Below, piece after piece: positions 23,525 to 31,454 of a DNA stretch of 64,000 nucleotides (the first letter of the stretch is position 1; each line of letters opens with the position of its first letter). Source of the DNA: Streptomyces fodineus (lineage in GTDB: Bacteria; Actinomycetota; Actinomycetes; Streptomycetales; Streptomycetaceae); assembly GCF_001735805.1 (NCBI RefSeq), contig NZ_CP017248.1, forward strand, positions 7,068,001 through 7,132,000, in the 5' to 3' direction. Both the position numbers and the translations under genes were made by a program. The notes below the pieces were generated by a model, which ran no database searches, had not been told where the DNA came from, and saw only the letters and a program-made list of their open reading frames with translations.

Positions 23525-24760
23525 TCAGGAGGAGACGGGGGTCTTGCGGCGCCGGGCCGGCTCGGGCGGCAGGGGCGCGGGAGGAACCGGGGTGACGGTC
23601 GAGCGCCACAGCCGGCGGGCCGCCGTGACCGCGGCCGCGACCAGCAGCCCGTTGCGCACCACCAGCAGCAGCACGCCGTAGCGGTCGCTCATCACCACGT
23701 GCAAGAAGCCGAGCGGGAACTCCAGGACCGTCACGAAGGACGCGGCCACCACCATCAGCGCGGGCGCCCCCATCCGGCTTGCCCGGTACGACAGACAGAC
23801 CGCGGCCAGTCCGATCAGCCACACCAGGTACTGCGGGCTGAGCACCCGGCTGGTCACCGTGAACAGCAGGACCGCGGTGAAGGCCGCCTCCGCGAGCGTG
23901 TGCGGCGCCCTGCGGATCGCCCGCAGCCGCCACAGCAGCAGCCAGCCGAACGCGGCCCCGGTCAGTGCCAGGGCCGCCGCGCTGACCTGGTCCACATGCG
24001 GGCCGAGGAACTCGATCGACCCGTAGTTCAGCAGCACCTGCCCGTGCCAGCCGAAGTGCCGGCCCACGTGGAAGACCAGGGCGCCGAGCGATTCCACCTC
24101 GGTGCCCCGGTTCCGCTGGAAGGTCAGGAAGGCGAAGGCGCCGGGCATGGACACCGAGAACAGCGCCGCGAGCCCGGCGGCGGTCACGGCGGCCGCCCCC
24201 CAGGCCCGCCGCCGCACGGCACCGGCCAGCAGCAGCACCGGCCACACCTTCAGCAGGGCCCCGAACGCGGTCAGCGCGCCCATCACCCGCGGGTGCCGGG
24301 TCCCGGCGAGCAGCGCCGCCACCGCCACCGCGGTCACCATCACGTCGTAGCGGGCGTACACCGTCGGGCCGAGCAGCGGCGCGCCCGCCACCCACACCCA
24401 GGCGCCGCGCAGCGACCGGCCGGAGCGCCGGCCCGGATACAGCAGCAGGCCCAGGACGACCGCGTCGGCGAGGAACGCCAGCATGAAGAAGGCGTGCGCG
24501 TAGGACAGGAAGGGCAGGGCCATGGGGGAGAGGACCGGGAGGGCGGCGGCCGGCGGGTACTGCCAGGTGACGTCGTCCAGCGGAAAAGTTCCCTGGCGCA
24601 GCACCTCGTACCAGCCCCGGTAGATCACCGAGACGTCGGTGGTGACGTCCGGCCCCGGGAAGAGGAACACCTGGAAGACGAACATCAGCAGCACCGCGCG
24701 GGTGATGACCCAGGTCGCGAGCAGCCATGCCAGGGACCGCCCGGCGCCCTTCGTCTCCAC
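23525..24760 (-). CDS. GT87 polytopic mannosyltransferase-type membrane protein
   Basis: A 411-residue membrane protein with about ten helices and the GT-C fold of family 87, whose members add mannose from polyprenyl-phosphate-mannose to PIM or lipomannan outside the membrane. Supporting features are the first outer loop with an acidic pair (FPGPDVTTDVSVIYRGWYE, where the conserved Asp lies), TWQYPPAAA, and LLKVWPVLLLAG in the middle. The start was set at GTG 24760 because AAGGGGAG lies just before it; the longer frame runs through tandem repeats. It faces away from pimB', so the two are probably controlled from the shared 229-base gap. M. tuberculosis keeps a GT87 enzyme (Rv2181) near pimB' too, as I remember. 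Confidence 0.85.
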   Translation of the reverse strand: METKGAGRSLAWLLATWVITRAVLLMFVFQVFLFPGPDVTTDVSVIYRGWYEVLRQGTFPLDDVTWQYPPAAALPVLSPMALPFLSYAHAFFMLAFLADAVVLGLLLYPGRRSGRSLRGAWVWVAGAPLLGPTVYARYDVMVTAVAVAALLAGTRHPRVMGALTAFGALLKVWPVLLLAGAVRRRAWGAAAVTAAGLAALFSVSMPGAFAFLTFQRNRGTEVESLGALVFHVGRHFGWHGQVLLNYGSIEFLGPHVDQVSAAALALTGAAFGWLLLWRLRAIRRAPHTLAEAAFTAVLLFTVTSRVLSPQYLVWLIGLAAVCLSYRASRMGAPALMVVAASFVTVLEFPLGFLHVVMSDRYGVLLLVVRNGLLVAAAVTAARRLWRSTVTPVPPAPLPPEPARRRKTPVSS

Positions 24761-24845
24761 GTGCTCCCCTTGCCGTTCGATTCCCGCGGCGGTGTCCGCT
24801 TCGGTGTTCGCTTCGCGCTCCGTTTTCGTATGACCATGATGACGT

Positions 24846-24894
24846 GCCACGCCGTGCCCATGCCACAGACGCCACGCCGTGCGCATGCCACAGA
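24846..24894. repeat. 24-base tandem duplication in the GT87-pimB' gap
   Basis: Bases 24846-24869 and 24871-24894 agree at 23 of 24 positions, with one base between them. Each unit begins GCCACGCCGTGC and ends ATGCCACAGA. The repeat lies in the region that must hold the promoters of both divergent genes. Confidence 0.85.
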
Positions 24895-24925
24895 TCCGGC
24901 CGCATCCGGCCATGAGCGTCCCATC

Positions 24926-24967
24926 CGGTCCGGGTCGGTCCCGGCTTCGGTCCGGGTCGGTCCCGGC
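24926..24967. repeat. 20-base tandem duplication before pimB'
   Basis: CGGTCCGGGTCGGTCCCGGC occurs at 24926-24945 and again, identical, at 24948-24967, two bases apart. The unit itself contains GGTCCGG and GGTCCCGG as an inner near-repeat. The second copy ends nine bases before the TAGGGT box of pimB' (24976-24981) and so covers the -35 position. Confidence 0.85.
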
Positions 24968-24989
24968 CGATTCGGTAGGGTCGGCGGCG

Positions 24990-26132
24990 ATGCACAAGAC
25001 CCTGATCGTCACCAACGACTTCCCGCCCCGGCCGGGCGGAATCCAGGCCTTCCTGCACAACATGGCCCTCCGCCTGGACCCCGGCCGGCTGGTCGTCTAC
25101 GCCTCCACCTGGAAGCGCGGCCGGGAGGGCGTCCGGGCCACGGCGGCCTTCGACGCCGAGCAGCCCTTCACCGTCGTACGCGACCGTACGACGATGCTGC
25201 TGCCGACCCCGCAGGCGACCCGGCGGGCGGTCGGGCTGCTGCGCGAGCACGGGTGCACCTCGGTGTGGTTCGGGGCGGCGGCACCGCTCGGCCTCATGGC
25301 CCCGGCGCTCCGCAAGGCGGGCGCCGAGCGGCTGGTGGCCACCACCCACGGGCACGAGGCCGGCTGGGCCCAGCTGCCCGCCGCCCGGCAGCTGCTGCGC
25401 CGGATCGGCGAGTCGACGGACACGATCACCTATCTCGGCGAGTACACCCGGTCCAGGATCGCCACGGCGCTCACCCCGCAGGCGGCCGGCCGGATGGTCC
25501 AGCTGCCGCCCGGCGTCGACGAGAAGACCTTCCACCCCGGCTCCGGCGGCGACGAGCTACGCGCCCGCCTCGGTCTCACCGACCGCCCGGTCGTGGTCTG
25601 CGTCTCCCGGCTCGTCCCGCGCAAGGGCCAGGACACCTTGATCCGGGCCATGCCCCGCATCCTCGCCGCCGAACCCGACACCGTCCTGCTCATCGTCGGC
25701 GGCGGCCCCTACGAGAAGGACCTTCGGCGGATGGCCGCCGAGACCGGCGTCGGCGATTCCGTCCGCTTCACCGGCGCCGTCCCCTGGTCCGAGCTCCCGG
25801 CCCACTACGGCGCCGGCGACGTCTTCGCCATGCCCTGCCGAACGCGCCGGGGCGGCCTGGACGTGGAGGGCCTGGGGATCGTCTACCTGGAAGCCTCGGC
25901 GACGGGCCTGCCGGTGGTCGCGGGCGACTCGGGCGGCGCCCCCGACGCGGTCCTGGACGGCAAGACCGGCTGGGTCGTCCGGGGCGGCGAGCCGGCGCAG
26001 GCCGCGGAGCGGATCGTGACTCTCCTGGGCGACCCCGAGCTGCGCCGCCGCATGGGCGAGCGCGGCCGCCAGTGGGTCGAGGAGAGGTGGCGCTGGGACC
26101 TGCTCGCCGAGAAACTCAAAGACCTGCTGTAG
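24990..26132 (+). CDS. pimB: Phosphatidylinositol mannosyltransferase B' (GT4)
   Basis: PimB' adds the second mannose from GDP-mannose to phosphatidylinositol monomannoside on the inner membrane face, an early step in PIM and lipomannan synthesis. The 380-residue GT-B enzyme starts with TLIVTNDFPPRPGGIQAFLHNMA, where the GG loop holds phosphate. It has VVVCVSRLVPRKGQDTLIRAMP in the second domain and the EX7E motif in EGLGIVYLEASATGLPVV (about residue 290), typical of retaining GT4 enzymes. The usual length is 380-385. ATG 24990 follows TAGGGT by eight bases, so the mRNA is probably leaderless. Rv2188c is the mycobacterial counterpart in a similar neighbourhood. Confidence 0.9.
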   Translation: MHKTLIVTNDFPPRPGGIQAFLHNMALRLDPGRLVVYASTWKRGREGVRATAAFDAEQPFTVVRDRTTMLLPTPQATRRAVGLLREHGCTSVWFGAAAPLGLMAPALRKAGAERLVATTHGHEAGWAQLPAARQLLRRIGESTDTITYLGEYTRSRIATALTPQAAGRMVQLPPGVDEKTFHPGSGGDELRARLGLTDRPVVVCVSRLVPRKGQDTLIRAMPRILAAEPDTVLLIVGGGPYEKDLRRMAAETGVGDSVRFTGAVPWSELPAHYGAGDVFAMPCRTRRGGLDVEGLGIVYLEASATGLPVVAGDSGGAPDAVLDGKTGWVVRGGEPAQAAERIVTLLGDPELRRRMGERGRQWVEERWRWDLLAEKLKDLL

Positions 26133-26141
26133 GGCCAGGCG

Positions 26142-26218
26142 CCCCCCGAAGGGGCGCGGGGCTGTATCGATATGCGGCTCCGCCGCGTGGGCGCGATCAA
26201 CCACGCACAACCCGCAGT
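26142..26218. repeat. Copy 3 of the dispersed GC-rich intergenic repeat
   Basis: It starts with CGAAGGGGCGCGGGGCTGTA ten bases after the pimB' stop and ends with CCACGCACAACCCGCAG. The middle GCGGCTCCGCCGC forms a stem. It is the longest copy in the window and may act as the pimB' terminator. Confidence 0.6.
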
Positions 26219-26296
26219 CGCCGTCTCGGCGAACTTCCCTTCCCGGATGGCGTCTTAACGCTTGGCGGAACCCCATAATCCGCCCATGCTGCGCCC

Positions 26297-27934
26297 ATGA
26301 CAGCAAACCTGATGAGACGTCAGCTGACGCGACGTCACATACTCGGTATGGCCGCCCTCCAGACGGCGGCCACCCTCGGATTCACCCGCATCGGCCTGCA
26401 GTCGGCCCGAGCGGCGCAGCCGGACGCGGTCGAATCCGCCCCGGCGATCGTCGTCGGCACCGGATACGGCGGCGCCGTCGCCGCCCTCCGCCTCGGCCAG
26501 GCCGGCATCCGTACCCTCATGCTGGAGATGGGGCAGCTGTGGAACACCGCCGGAGGCGACGGCAAGGTGTTCTGCTCCACCTCCGCCCCCGACCAGCGCT
26601 CCATGTGGTTCCGCACCCGCACCGAGGCCCCGCTCTCCGCCTTCCTCTGGCTGGACGTGGTCAACAAGGACATCAGCCCCTATCCCGGCGTCCTGGACCG
26701 CGTGCACTACGACAACATGTCCGTCTACGTCGGCCGCGGCGTCGGCGGCGGCTCCCTGGTCAACGGCGGCATGGCGGTCACGCCCCTGAAGTCGTACTTC
26801 ACCGAGCAGTTCCCGACCGTGGACGCCGACGAGATGTACGGCACGTACTACCCCCGCGCCCGCGCCATGCTCGGCGTCAACACGATCGACCCGGCGTGGT
26901 TCGAGTCCACAGAGTGGTACAAGTTCACCCGCACCTCCCGGAAGGCGGCCGGCAACGCGGGCCTGAAGACCACGTTCGTGCCGAACGTCTACGACTTCGG
27001 CTACATGCAGCAGGAGGCCGCCGGTACGGCCACGAAGTCCGCGCTCGCCGGTGAGGTCATCTACGGCAACAACCACGGCAAGCGCAGCCTGGACAAGACC
27101 TATCTGGCCGCCGCCCTCGGCACCGGCAACGTCACCATCCACACCCTGGAGAGGGTGAGGTCCATCAGCCGGGCCGGCGACGGGTCGTACATCCTGACCG
27201 CCGACCGGATCGACACCACCGGCGCGGTCGTCGAGACCAAGAGCTACGGCTGCACCTACCTGTTCCTCGGCGGCGGCAGCCTCGGCACCACCGAACTCCT
27301 CGTCCGCGCCCGGGACACCGGCACCCTGCCCGACCTCGACTCGGCCGTGGGCGCGGGCTGGGGCACCAACGGCAACACCATGCTCGGCCGCGCCAACCAC
27401 ATCTGGGACACCGTCGGCGCCAACGAGGCCACCATGCCGGTGATGGGCATCGACGACTGGGCCAACACCGACAACCCCGTCTTCGCCGAGATCGCCCCGC
27501 TGCCCATGGGGTTCGAGCACTGGATCAGCCTCTACCTGGCGATCACCAAGAACCCCGAACGGGCGTCCTTCACCTACGACTCCGCCTCCAAGACGGTGAA
27601 GCTCGGCTGGAGCGCCGCCCAGAGCGCGGTGTCGGTGAGCATGGCCAAGAAGCTGTTCGACCGGATCAACCTGGCCAACGCGACCATCTACCGCTACGAC
27701 CTGTTCGGCCCCACCAGCAAGGTCTTCGCCGACGACTTCACCTACCACCCGCTCGGCGGCTGCGTCCTCGGCAAGGCCACCGACGACCACGGCCGGGTGA
27801 AGGGGTACGACCGGCTCTACGTCACCGACGGCTCGCTCGTGCCCGGCAACATCGGCGTGAACCCCTTCGTCACCATCACCGCGCTCGCCGAACGCACGAT
27901 GGCGCGGGTCCTCGCCGAGGACACCGCGCCATGA
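26297..27934 (+). CDS. choA: Secreted cholesterol oxidase (GMC family, class I)
   Basis: The enzyme oxidises cholesterol or other 3-beta-hydroxysterols to cholest-4-en-3-one with release of hydrogen peroxide. The 545-residue precursor has a twin-arginine signal (MRRQLTRRHILGMAALQT), as expected for a protein exported with bound FAD. The FAD dinucleotide fold is APAIVVGTGYGGAVAALRLG (about residues 47-66). GRGVGGGSLVNGGMAV and the C-terminal HPLGG...GVNPFVTITALAERT are GMC marks. The active-site Glu, His and Asn are expected in FAEIAPLPMG, YHPLGGC and IGVNPF, and all are visible. CATAAT at 26274-26279 may be its -10 box. It stands alone between pimB' and fadD, which I remember as neighbours elsewhere, so it may be an insertion in this lineage. 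Confidence 0.93.
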   Translation: MTANLMRRQLTRRHILGMAALQTAATLGFTRIGLQSARAAQPDAVESAPAIVVGTGYGGAVAALRLGQAGIRTLMLEMGQLWNTAGGDGKVFCSTSAPDQRSMWFRTRTEAPLSAFLWLDVVNKDISPYPGVLDRVHYDNMSVYVGRGVGGGSLVNGGMAVTPLKSYFTEQFPTVDADEMYGTYYPRARAMLGVNTIDPAWFESTEWYKFTRTSRKAAGNAGLKTTFVPNVYDFGYMQQEAAGTATKSALAGEVIYGNNHGKRSLDKTYLAAALGTGNVTIHTLERVRSISRAGDGSYILTADRIDTTGAVVETKSYGCTYLFLGGGSLGTTELLVRARDTGTLPDLDSAVGAGWGTNGNTMLGRANHIWDTVGANEATMPVMGIDDWANTDNPVFAEIAPLPMGFEHWISLYLAITKNPERASFTYDSASKTVKLGWSAAQSAVSVSMAKKLFDRINLANATIYRYDLFGPTSKVFADDFTYHPLGGCVLGKATDDHGRVKGYDRLYVTDGSLVPGNIGVNPFVTITALAERTMARVLAEDTAP

Positions 27935-27953
27935 CACTCCGTCAGGAGGCGTG

Positions 27954-29750
27954 CTACTTCGCGTAGATCGCCTCGATCTCGTTCGCGTAGTCCTTCGCCA
28001 CCACACTCCGCTTGAGCTTCAGCGACGGGGTGAGGTGACCCGACTCCTCCGTGAACTGGGAGGACAGAATGCGGAACTTCCGCACCGATTCCGCCTTCGA
28101 CACCGCGGCGTTGCCGTCGTCGACCGCCTCCTGGATCGCCGCGTTCAGATCCGGGTCGTCCTTCAGCGACGCCGCGGTGGAGCCCGTCGGCTTGCCGTGC
28201 TCGGCGGCCCAACGGCCCAGGAACTCCTCGTCGATGGTGACCAGCGCGCCCACGAACGGCCGCCCGTCGCCCACCACCATGCACTCCCCGACCAGCGCGT
28301 GCGCCCGGATCCGGTCCTCGATCACGGCCGGGGCGACGTTCTTGCCGCCCGCCGTGACGATGATCTCCTTCTTGCGGCCGGTGATCCTGAGGTAGCCGTC
28401 CTCGTCCAGGGTGCCGATGTCGCCGGTGTGGAACCAGCCGTCGGCCAGCGCCTCCGCGGTCGCGCCCGGGTTGTTCCAGTACTCCTTGAACAGGTGCTCG
28501 CCGTGCAGCAGCACCTCGCCGTCGTCCGCTATGCGGATCACCGAGCCGGGCAGCGGCTGGCCGACCGTGCCGATCTTCTGCCGGTCCCACGGGTTGAACG
28601 CGGTCGCCGCACAGGACTCGGTCAGACCGTAGCCCTCCAGCACCGTGAAGCCGATGCCCCGGAAGAAGTGGCCGAGCCGCTCGCCGAGGGGGGCGCCGCC
28701 GGAGATGGCGTACTCGCCCCGGCCGCCGAGGACCGCGCGCAGCTTGCTGTAGACCAGCCTGTCGAAGACCTTGTGCTTGACCTTCAGACCGAACGAGGGG
28801 CCGGAGGCGCTGTCCAGCGCCTTGCTGTAGGCGATCGCGGTGTCCGCCGCCTTGTCGAAGATCGCGCCCTTGCCGTCCGCCTGCGCCTTGGCCCGCGCGG
28901 AGTTGTAGACCTTCTCGAAGACCCGTGGGACACCGAGGACCAGCGTCGGCCGGAAGGCGGCCAGCTCGTCGGTGAGGTTCTTGATGTCCGGGACACAGCC
29001 CAGCTTGATCGGCGCCATCATCGGGGCGATCTGCACCAGCCGGCCGAAGACATGGGCGAGGGGGAGGAAGAGCAGCACCGAGCACTCGCCGGTACGGAAC
29101 AGGGGGCGCAGCCGCTCCACGATGTTGCCGCACTCGGCGAAGAAGCTGCGGTGGGTGAGCACACAGCCCTTGGGGCGGCCGGTGGTCCCGCTCGTGTACA
29201 CGATGGTCGCCGGGTCGTCGGCCCGGGCGAGCGAGCCGCGCTCCTCGACCGTCTCGTCCGACACGTCCTGGCCGAGCCGCCCGAGCTCCTCCACCCCGCC
29301 GGCCTCGATCTGCCAGACGTGCTTGAGGGCGGGCAGCGACTCGCGCACCGACTCCACGGCCGCCGCGTGATTGTCCAGTTCGACGAGGCACGCGGTCGCG
29401 CCCGAGTCGGACAGGATCCACTGCACCTGCTCCGGCGAGCTGGTCTCGTACACCGGCACGGTGACCGCTCCCGCGCTCCAGATCGCGAAGTCCAGCAGCG
29501 TCCACTCGTAGCGGGTACGGGACATCAGGCCCACCCGGTCGCCCGGCTCCACCCCGGCCGCGATGAGGCCCTTGGCGGCAGTGTGCACCTCGGCCAGGAA
29601 CTCCCGGGCGCTCACGTCCTGCCAGACGCCGCCGGCCTTGCGGGCGATGACGGCGACGTCGGGATGCTGCGCGGCGTTTCTGCGGACGATGTCGGTCAGA
29701 TTGCCGTCCGCAGGGACCTCGTACAAAGCCGGAAGGCTGAACTCGCGCAA
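27954..29750 (-). CDS. fadD: Long-chain fatty acid-CoA ligase (AMP-forming)
   Basis: A 598-residue acyl-activating enzyme that converts a fatty acid, ATP and CoA to acyl-CoA through an acyl-AMP intermediate. The AMP motif TIVYTSGTTGRPKGCVLTHR (about 180-199), the LEGYGLTES motif (about 365), GWFHTGDIG (about 440) and the linker RITGRKKEIIVTAGGKNVAP are all present, with the catalytic lysine in LTPSLKLKRSVV near the end. It resembles M. tuberculosis FadD15 (Rv2187), which is also next to pimB'. Translation begins at a TTG (29750-29748) behind GAGGAG, giving MREFSLPALYEVPADGN. It is convergent with the cholesterol oxidase, only 19 bases between stops, and one might feed acyl chains from sterol breakdown, but that is speculation. 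Confidence 0.93.
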   Translation of the reverse strand: MREFSLPALYEVPADGNLTDIVRRNAAQHPDVAVIARKAGGVWQDVSAREFLAEVHTAAKGLIAAGVEPGDRVGLMSRTRYEWTLLDFAIWSAGAVTVPVYETSSPEQVQWILSDSGATACLVELDNHAAAVESVRESLPALKHVWQIEAGGVEELGRLGQDVSDETVEERGSLARADDPATIVYTSGTTGRPKGCVLTHRSFFAECGNIVERLRPLFRTGECSVLLFLPLAHVFGRLVQIAPMMAPIKLGCVPDIKNLTDELAAFRPTLVLGVPRVFEKVYNSARAKAQADGKGAIFDKAADTAIAYSKALDSASGPSFGLKVKHKVFDRLVYSKLRAVLGGRGEYAISGGAPLGERLGHFFRGIGFTVLEGYGLTESCAATAFNPWDRQKIGTVGQPLPGSVIRIADDGEVLLHGEHLFKEYWNNPGATAEALADGWFHTGDIGTLDEDGYLRITGRKKEIIVTAGGKNVAPAVIEDRIRAHALVGECMVVGDGRPFVGALVTIDEEFLGRWAAEHGKPTGSTAASLKDDPDLNAAIQEAVDDGNAAVSKAESVRKFRILSSQFTEESGHLTPSLKLKRSVVAKDYANEIEAIYAK

Positions 29751-30032
29751 GACTGCTGCTCCTCATAGGGCGCCGACGCCACGACACTGTGTGATGCGAC
29801 GGTGCGGTCCAAGGCTCGGGCTGGTGCTCGCGGATTCAGATGTTGAAATCCAGAGCACGACTGGACTGCCCGGACGTTACCCGCCGGTATGGTGTTCCCG
29901 ACAGGGGTTCCGAGCCAGATGTTCGCTGCGTCACACACACGGGCGTTCCTTCGCGCACAGTAGTCCACGGCCGAACCGACCGGCGAGTAACCGCAGGCGG
30001 GACCGACACTGTTCACGCACACCGCACACGCC

Positions 30033-30038
30033 TACCCT
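30033..30038 (+). promoter_or_regulatory. -10 box of the metallophosphoesterase gene
   Basis: TACCCT is eight bases before ATG 30047, with TGTTCA 17 bases upstream (30010-30015) as a weak -35. Transcription would start at or very near the ATG. The rest of the 296-base gap back to fadD holds the fadD leader and its possible -10 (TAACGT, minus strand, 29874-29879). Confidence 0.5.
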
Positions 30039-30046
30039 TGATCGCC

Positions 30047-30844
30047 ATGGCATCCACACCCTCCGGCAACCGAAGAACGCGCGTCCATGTGGTCAGCGAC
30101 GTGCATGGCAACGCCCGTGACCTGGCCCGGGCCGGCGAGGGTGCCGATGCCCTGATCTGCCTGGGCGACCTCGTCCTCTTCCTCGACTACGCCGACCACT
30201 CGCGCGGCATCTTCCCCGACCTGTTCGGCGAGGAGAACGCCGACCGCATCGTCGAGCTGCGCACCGCCCGCCGCTTCGAGGAGGCCCGGGAGTTCGGCGC
30301 CCGGCTGTGGGCCGGCATCGGCACGGACCGGGCCGCGGCCATCGAGAAGGCGGTGCGCAGGCAGTACGCCGAGATGTTCGCGGCGTTTCCCACCCCGACG
30401 TACGCCACATACGGCAATGTCGACATGCCGCCCCTGTGGCAGGAGTACGCCCGCCCCGGCACCACCGTGCTCGACGGCCAGCGGGTGGAGATCGGCGGCC
30501 GGACCTTCGGCTTCGTCGGCGGTGGCCTGAAGACGCCCATGCGGACGCCGTACGAGATCAGCGACGAGGAGTACGCGGCGAAGATCGAGGCGATCGGCGA
30601 GGTCGACGTGCTGTGCACGCACATCCCGCCGGAGGTCCCCGAACTGGTCTACGACACCGTGGCCCGCCGCTTCGAACGGGGCAGCCGGGCCCTGCTGGCC
30701 GCCATCCGCCGCACGAAACCCCGCTATTCGCTCTTCGGCCACGTCCATCAGCCGCTCGCCCGCCGGATGCGGATCGGCGCGACGGAGTGCGTGAACGTGG
30801 GCCACTTCGCCGGGACCGGGCGGCCCTGGGTGCTCGAATGGTGA
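30047..30844 (+). CDS. Calcineurin-like metallophosphoesterase
   Basis: A 265-residue cytoplasmic enzyme with the two-metal site of the family spread as expected: VHVVSDVHGNARDL (DxH, about residues 16-18), LICLGDLVLF (GD, about 40), YATYGNVDMPP (GN, replacing the usual GNHD with GNVD, about 115), CTHIPP (H, about 190) and LFGHVHQPLA (GHxH, about 230). The GNVD substitution lacks the catalytic His of GNH[DE], so activity may be altered or the substrate unusual. It heads a run of genes (SRPBCC, ArsA-like, Glk-associated protein, glkA) in the same direction. The probable leaderless start was set at ATG 30047. Substrate unknown. Confidence 0.82.
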   Translation: MASTPSGNRRTRVHVVSDVHGNARDLARAGEGADALICLGDLVLFLDYADHSRGIFPDLFGEENADRIVELRTARRFEEAREFGARLWAGIGTDRAAAIEKAVRRQYAEMFAAFPTPTYATYGNVDMPPLWQEYARPGTTVLDGQRVEIGGRTFGFVGGGLKTPMRTPYEISDEEYAAKIEAIGEVDVLCTHIPPEVPELVYDTVARRFERGSRALLAAIRRTKPRYSLFGHVHQPLARRMRIGATECVNVGHFAGTGRPWVLEW

Positions 30845-30966
30845 TCGACCGGTGATCCGCGGGACATGGGGTGAAGGCGGCAGGTCGGTGGCGCGGTAGC
30901 CTTCACGCTGCACACACGTGCGCACGACAACCTCTGTACCGGCCCGCATCTGGAGGAGCCACGGCG

Positions 30967-31410
30967 ATGGCGGAACACACCAGCTCGAGCATCACGATCG
31001 AGGCGGCACCGGCCGACGTCATGGGGGTGATCGCCGACTTCGCCCGCTACCCGGACTGGACGGGCGAGGTGAAGGAGGCGGAGGTCCTCAAGACCGACGA
31101 CCAGGGCCGCGCCGAGCAGGTCCGCCTCGTCATGGACGCGGGGGCGATCAAGGACGACCAGACGCTGGCCTACACCTGGACCGGCGAGAACGAGGTCTCC
31201 TGGACCCTGGTCAAGTCCCAGATGCTGCGCTCCCTGGACGGCTCGTACCTCCTCAAGCCCACCGGCCCCGGCGCGACGGAGGTCACCTACCTCCTCACGG
31301 TCGACGTCAAGATCCCCATGCTCGGCATGATCAAGCGCAAGGCGGAGAAGGTCATCATCGACCGGGCTCTGGCGGGCCTGAAGAAGCGGGTGGAGTCGGG
31401 GGAGAAGTAG
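30967..31410 (+). CDS. SRPBCC (START-like) small-molecule-binding protein
   Basis: A 147-residue protein of the polyketide cyclase/START-like fold, which forms a deep hydrophobic pocket. Visible are the opening MAEHTSSSITIEAAPADVMGVIADFARYPDW (shown by its pieces SITIEAAPADVMGVI and FARYPDWTG), the central strands, and the amphipathic C-terminal helix ending in ALAGLKKRVESG. There is no catalytic residue I can point to. A strong ribosome site (GGAGGAG) precedes ATG 30967. M. tuberculosis Rv2185c, beside an ArsA-like gene, looks like the counterpart. Its conserved pairing with the ArsA-like protein suggests the two work together, perhaps in handling a lipid or hydrophobic substrate. Confidence 0.85.
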   Translation: MAEHTSSSITIEAAPADVMGVIADFARYPDWTGEVKEAEVLKTDDQGRAEQVRLVMDAGAIKDDQTLAYTWTGENEVSWTLVKSQMLRSLDGSYLLKPTGPGATEVTYLLTVDVKIPMLGMIKRKAEKVIIDRALAGLKKRVESGEK

Positions 31411-31454
31411 TCACCCCGGTTCACCGCGCGCGCACGACGATAGCGTTCAGCCTC

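Noticed and set aside
23412..25535. A 707-codon minus-strand frame over the GT87 and pimB' region
   Set aside because: Its translation is Arg/Gly/Ala-rich noise over pimB' and covers the repeats between two real divergent genes.
26286..26300. ATG at 26286 as the start of the cholesterol oxidase
   Set aside because: It is out of frame and stops after four codons. ATG 26297 gives the twin-arginine signal.
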